Assembly: GCA_006538405.1 (NCBI GenBank)
Contig: BJKQ01000007.1
Coordinates: 2,356,001-2,420,000, forward strand
Reading direction: 5' to 3'
Source: Hansfordia pulvinata
Taxonomy: Eukaryota > Ascomycota > Sordariomycetes > Xylariales
DNA: 64,000 nt
The notes beneath the pieces were generated by a model. That model was not told the DNA's origin. It saw nothing but the letters and a program-made list of their open reading frames with translations, and made no database searches. The translations under genes and the position numbers were made by a program. Shown here in pieces: positions 59,601 through 64,000 of the stretch (within the stretch, counting starts at the first letter, position 1; each line of letters begins with the position of its first letter).

Positions 59601-61589
59601 TTCCCAGGGCTGGCTTCCATCCAGCATTCGATGTACGTCCAATACCCTTCTGATATCATCCATTTGTTGTTTTTCCAATGTTGCATTGGATGTGTCCAAG
59701 GACCCATGGCGCCGTGCTGCGCCTCACTGGCAGCGGCCATGCCCAACGCGGCTTAGGCCCGGCGACTGGGGTGCCGGCCTTCTGTCATCCATTGGCCGAG
59801 GTCGCCAGTCGCGCGTATCCATGTACATGCACCTGACGTACCTGGTATCTAGGTACCTAAGATACCAGCTAAGGGATCCGGGAGCCAGCACCAGCCAGCC
59901 ATCAGCACCGCGCCCGCGAACGGCGTGGCTTTGCACCGCACCCTTTCCCCTTCAATGGCGCGGGATGATTCCATCACCTGGCTCGCTTGTCTGAGGTACG
60001 AGTGCCGCTGGGCCGCGGCGACCAGGCAGCTGATTGGGCGGTCGTCGGCCAGCCAGAGGTGCGCGTGCGCGTGCCCCGCGTGCTCGCCCAGCAGAGGCAG
60101 CAGGTAGGTACGTACGAGTAGCCGTTCCAGTACCTCAGGTATTGGGCACATGGCCTCGCCGCGGACATTGGTGCGACGGCCGTCCGTTCCAGCAGGTGGC
60201 TTTGCGCCTTATCCAGTACGAGGAGGTAGGTCAGAGAAGTCAGGTAGCAGGCGCGCGAGATGGTGAGCAGGTCCGCTGGTGCAGCACATGGGCTCTATTC
60301 TCAACCTCGTCGTCGCTTTAGGCAGGCCAGCAACCGTGGGGAATCCCTACCTAACTTGGCTAGGAGAAGGCAAGACATCGGCTTCCCGCTCAACCCAACC
60401 TGATGAAATCCATCCTGCCTACCTGCCTGTATGTGCTTTACCTGCCTTCTGCAGGGAAGTAGGTACATCAGTACGTAGGTAGGCAGGTACCTATTGGAAG
60501 TCTGATCATACCCGCGATCAAAATGGACAGGATAGGTAATACATCCACGGGATCCAACGTGCTGACGGGCATGGAGCCACGGGATGGGACATGCCATCGG
60601 GTCCATCATGTACAGCCCCGCGCTACATGCCTCTCTCTCTCAGCACAAAGTGCCTGCCTGCCGAGAAGTAGGTATCCAGCGCAAGGCACCGCCGACCCGA
60701 CCCAGCATCCGTGGTCTGAGGTGAGCCCAGCGCCAACCAGACTCGACCGAGAAGGACTTGAGCGTGTCTGAGTGCCAACTGACTGCGGCGCTTGAACAGA
60801 GTGCACGTAGGTATCTTACCCACCTACATGTAGGTAGGAACCTGAGCATGCCGACCTAGGCGCCGCGCAGGAGTAATAAAGTGACGAGGGAGAGTGTCGA
60901 GAGGCGGACATGCAATGACCTTGGTGGCTGTTCGTTCGTCTCCGCCGGGTAAGGTAGGTAAGGTAGGTACAGCGCACGCACCCATGCAGCATGTACCGTG
61001 CGAGCGTGGGGTACCTGCGCGTGTCGGGACGGTCGAGTATCTGGGTTCCGAGTCTCGCAGACGCACCAATCGAGTGCGGTTGCCGGTGTGGGCTCAGATA
61101 GGCGTCCGCAGCGCAGCACAAGGCGGGACGTGCCGGGTGGGAAAATGGATGGTTTGAGGTTCAGGCAGGCAGGCAGCCCGGTCAGCCATACACACATCCA
61201 TCGGATCGGCGCTGGCTGGGAGCGACCTGCAGGCTCGGAGGATGTACGTACATGCCTGATCGCGCTGTGCTCGGGCGGAACCGAGACGGGCTCAGGGCAA
61301 GTCCCTGTACCGGCTGGATGTACTGAGCAGCGACGGTACTCCCCAGAACCCGCAGGACCTCGGGGACCTCGCTGGCCAGCGCCCACCATGTACCCCGCCG
61401 GACCTTGGGCGCATCTGGATGGATGGATGGGTGCCCGGGGCTTCCACCATCACCACCACCACCAACACCTCCCGCCCATCGCCCATCGGGCCTGTGTTAG
61501 GTTAGGTACCTCCTTGCGGACTGCACCCCCAGCTTGCACACTCGCCACCCCCCCTGCACCTTGCACGCCCAGGCTAACCAAGTTAGCAC
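56658..61589. other. Gene-poor region, part 7
   Basis: C21 run 56658-56678, T19 then A8 at 56881-56907, G11 58248-58258. Octamers at 57564, 59211 and 60113. GGTACC/TACCTA motifs are dense at 59.58-61.51 kb. A 281-codon minus ORF at 58854-59699 is compositionally biased and unsupported. No gene called. Confidence 0.4.
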
Positions 61590-62551
61590 CCCAGCGTCAC
61601 TCCACTGGACCCTACCGCCCGCCCTCCCGCCCCGTCTCTCCTCACCTGGACTGCACTCTCTAGGCAGGTATGAACTTAAAGCCTGCGTCCCCCCCGGGAC
61701 TTGGTGCCCGTCTTCCTCTCCATCGATCCCAGACCACACAGTCAATCGCCAGCTTCGCTGCCAGCTCCAGTTCGCCCTCACTCTCGCTTCACCTCCCTCT
61801 AGGAAGACCTCGTTGTCTCCTGTCATTCGCTTGTACCTCAGTTTCTTTGTGTCGTAGAGTGGGCAATCTGAGCACCGAACACTTCCAAGTCTCCTCCCGA
61901 CTTGCTGGCAGCCATCCCGACTACAGATCGCAGATCGTCCCCGCCAAGCCACCCGTGAATCCAGAGCACTTCCCACGCCCGCCGCCCTCCCGCCCGCAAG
62001 GAAAGGAAAGGAAGAGGAAAAAAGAAGGGAAAGGAGACCAAGAGCCAGGCAGCGTCAGAAGCCAAAGCCAAGGACCGCGCCCTCGGACGTCCCGTCGACC
62101 CCGTGCTCGCCGCTTCCACGACGTGCCTGTGTTCCAACATCATTCACCCAGATGATCTATCGCCTTAACAAAGAAGAGGGCAAGATTAGAACTCCCAGAG
62201 ACTTACCGAGAGAGACCGACGTAAATCGACAATAAACTTGACACCTCCCCGCCACGACTCTCCTCGACTCTTCTCCTCGACATCCAGCCGTCTCGTCGCC
62301 GTTCCCCAGCGACAAGACACCAAAGTGAAGTCTCTCTGCTGCGAGCTATCTGCAACCCTCCCAGTTTACCCACCTGCTGTTGGAGATTCCACATTCGCTA
62401 CCCCCCTCCGGCGCAAATACCGCGCCATAATTAATGTAGGTCCGCACCGACGGGCGTTTTCTGCCGTGACCCAGGCCTGCATGGCATAGACTCTGACGCC
62501 CTTCTCTGCTAGACTCTCGACCCGTTCGTTCCCAGACCAACGTCGATCAAA
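61590..62551 (+). promoter_or_regulatory. Pyrimidine-rich leader/promoter of the Zn(II)2Cys6 gene
   Basis: About 960 bases of C- and CT-rich sequence typical of fungal 5' UTRs, ending CAAAATGG at the start codon. Several ATGs precede the true start (for example at 61670), so upstream ORFs may limit translation. Transcript start not determinable by eye. Confidence 0.45.
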
Positions 62552-64000
62552 ATGGCTGGCCCAGGCGGTGGTCCTCCTCGACGCAGTCACACCAAGTCCC
62601 GCAAGGGCTGCGACAACTGCAAGAAGCGTCACATTCGCTGTGACGAGAACTTCCCGCAATGGTCAGTCTGGCTTCTCGCGCCTCGTCCCTACGTAGCCAT
62701 GCTAACACGCTACCAGCCGCAACTGCACCAAGCACAAGGTCCGATGTTCTTACCAGGACGCTCCGGACGAGGGCAGCGCGCGGGGCTCTGCCAGTCCCCC
62801 GTTGCCCGATCTCATGTGGACCCGGGAGATCGCCGACGCCATTGAGAAATGGAAACAGTTCGGCGCGTTTCCGTTCCCAAGTCTCAACCTCTACCCGGCT
62901 CCCATTCCGGCAAACTACTCGGGGACCGAGCTGAGACTGATCTATCATCTCGGCGAGATCTGCAACAAGATGTGCTCGTTTGACGGTACCAAGTTCACTC
63001 TCTGGACCAAGCACATCCCTACGTATGTTTCTTCACAATCCCAGTCGCGCACTATCGAGACTGTCGAGCTGACATTCCCTGTCAGGATGTTGCAAATCGG
63101 CGCCTGCGAGCCGTACGTCATGCACGCCCTGCTGGCTTTCTCTGCCATGCACGTTGCGTACCAGACAGATTGCCCCCGCACGGGCAATCTGGCCTATGAG
63201 CATCGTGGCAAAGCCATCGCTGGTCTTGGCGAGGCTTTGAAACATTTCAGCTCGCAGAACTCGGACGGTGCCCTCGCCACATCCCTCCTCCTCTCGTGGC
63301 AGGCTACCGACTGGTTAGTGGACAAACCTCGACACTGTGATAGACAAATAAGCTGACGGTGAGGCGAATAGGCGTGACTGGTCCAACTACATGCACGGGA
63401 CCACTTCGGTATGTCTCTGCCCATCTTAATAATAGGTTGAAGCCCCACTTACTGACTCAACTCCAGGTCATCGGTTTCATGGACGAATGGAAGGCGACTT
63501 CGATTTTCAAAGACTTGATCGCGGAGAGCGAGAAGTTTCCAGTCCACCCGCCTGCGCCGCGGCCGGAGCAATCGGCGGCGCCTCAGCCGGCTGACATGGA
63601 GGCTTTCCAGCGTCTCATTGTCCAGCTCGGCAAGGTCGAGACCTACCTGAAGCAGAATAAGGAGGACACCAAGCTGACCACGCAGCTGTCCACCTTCCTC
63701 AAGGGCTGCCGTAAGGTTAGCTCCATCAAGAACGTCAGCGATCAGTTCGACCGTCTGCAGCCGCTCCGCGCTTGGCTCTTCTGGATTCCGGTTCGTCTGC
63801 TCCAGGACATGGGGACTTCGCCCAACGCTCTGGTCACCATCGCGCACTTCTACACTGCCGCGATGCTCATGGAGCGCCTCTTTCCTGAGATTGGAGCCGC
63901 CTTCTTTGGAACCCTGTCGATCCAGCCCGTGCATGACATTAACATGCACTTGCTTAACCTTCGGTCTGGGGTTGTCCAGGGAGGCGTGGAGATCCCTCTG
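62552..64000 (+). CDS. Zn(II)2Cys6 transcription factor, Upc2-like zinc cluster (3' truncated by window end)
   Basis: Exons 62552-62661, 62717-63022, 63086-63313, 63372-63408 and 63467 to beyond the window; 405 codons visible. Donors are GTCAGT, GTATGT, GTTAGT and GTATGT. After MAGPGGGPPRRSHTKSRKG comes a perfect binuclear cluster split by intron 1: CDNCKKRHIRC-DENFPQ-CRNCTKHKVRC (C-X2-C-X6-C-X6-C-X2-C-X6-C). The HTKSRKGCDNCKKRHIRCDE context recalls Upc2-type (sterol uptake control) zinc clusters. The middle region (GACEPYVMHALLAFSAMHVAYQT, ALATSLLLSWQATDW, LLQDMGTSPNALVTIAHFYTAAMLMERLFPEIG) fits the helical domain that follows such clusters. It is a nuclear DNA-binding regulator by family. 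Target genes are unknown; orthology to sterol regulators is not shown. Its upstream side is the gene-poor region, which may hold distant control elements (inference). Confidence 0.88.

Noticed and set aside
58854..59699. 281-codon minus-strand ORF
   Set aside because: Pro/Ser/Arg/Thr bias with no conserved segment; overlaps plus-strand ORFs of equal length.
34607..62551. Transposon, LTR pair, CRISPR array or rRNA gene in the gene-poor region
   Set aside because: No transposase or reverse-transcriptase-like frame, no long direct or inverted repeats, no regular spacer pattern and no 5S-like sequence were seen by eye.

Overview
The window is nuclear DNA of a filamentous ascomycete (Pezizomycotina). 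The protein-coding genes carry short GT-AG introns (about 55-170 nt) with CTGAC/CTAAC-like branch sites, and the gene set (SYLF protein, Rpt2, Lsc1, FHIP/RAI16-like protein, Cys-rich membrane protein with a GAIAGGVMG-type membrane segment, Zn(II)2Cys6 factor) is typical of that group. GC-rich coding sequence and the intergenic texture suggest a Sordariomycete. That placement is inference, and the species cannot be named.

Layout, 1-34.6 kb: 5'-truncated coiled-coil gene (+); intron-containing tRNA-Met(CAT) (-); SYLF/Ysc84-type protein (-); proteasome ATPase Rpt2 (-), divergent from succinyl-CoA ligase alpha subunit Lsc1 (+); class 3 lipase-like protein (-); Cys-rich single-pass membrane protein (+); FHIP subunit of the FTS-Hook-FHIP dynein adaptor (+); an acidic hypothetical protein (-); an IlvD/Edd-family dehydratase with an N-terminal coiled coil (-); a secreted alpha/beta hydrolase (-); and an aldo-keto reductase (-). 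These look like independent housekeeping and accessory genes. I see no metabolic cluster.

Layout, 34.6-62.5 kb: almost 28 kb with no convincing gene. It is GC-rich rather than AT-rich, so it does not look like RIP-degraded transposon. It is crowded with mono- to pentanucleotide repeats, including many C or G runs of 11-24, and with short interspersed motifs. It leads into the pyrimidine-rich leader of a Zn(II)2Cys6 transcription factor (+) that runs off the window end.

The strongest unexplained signal is the octamer TACTCGTA (reverse complement TACGAGTA). I counted about 35 copies by eye, all outside predicted exons, against 1-2 expected. It is often joined to a second family built on GTAGGTACCTA. 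Separately, three genes (lsc1, the class 3 lipase and the Cys-rich membrane protein) each need exactly one extra base to read through, and each break can be placed at a short C or G run. This points to homopolymer undercalling more than to gene decay. All coordinates, splice sites and counts were derived by reading the sequence; no database or alignment was used.
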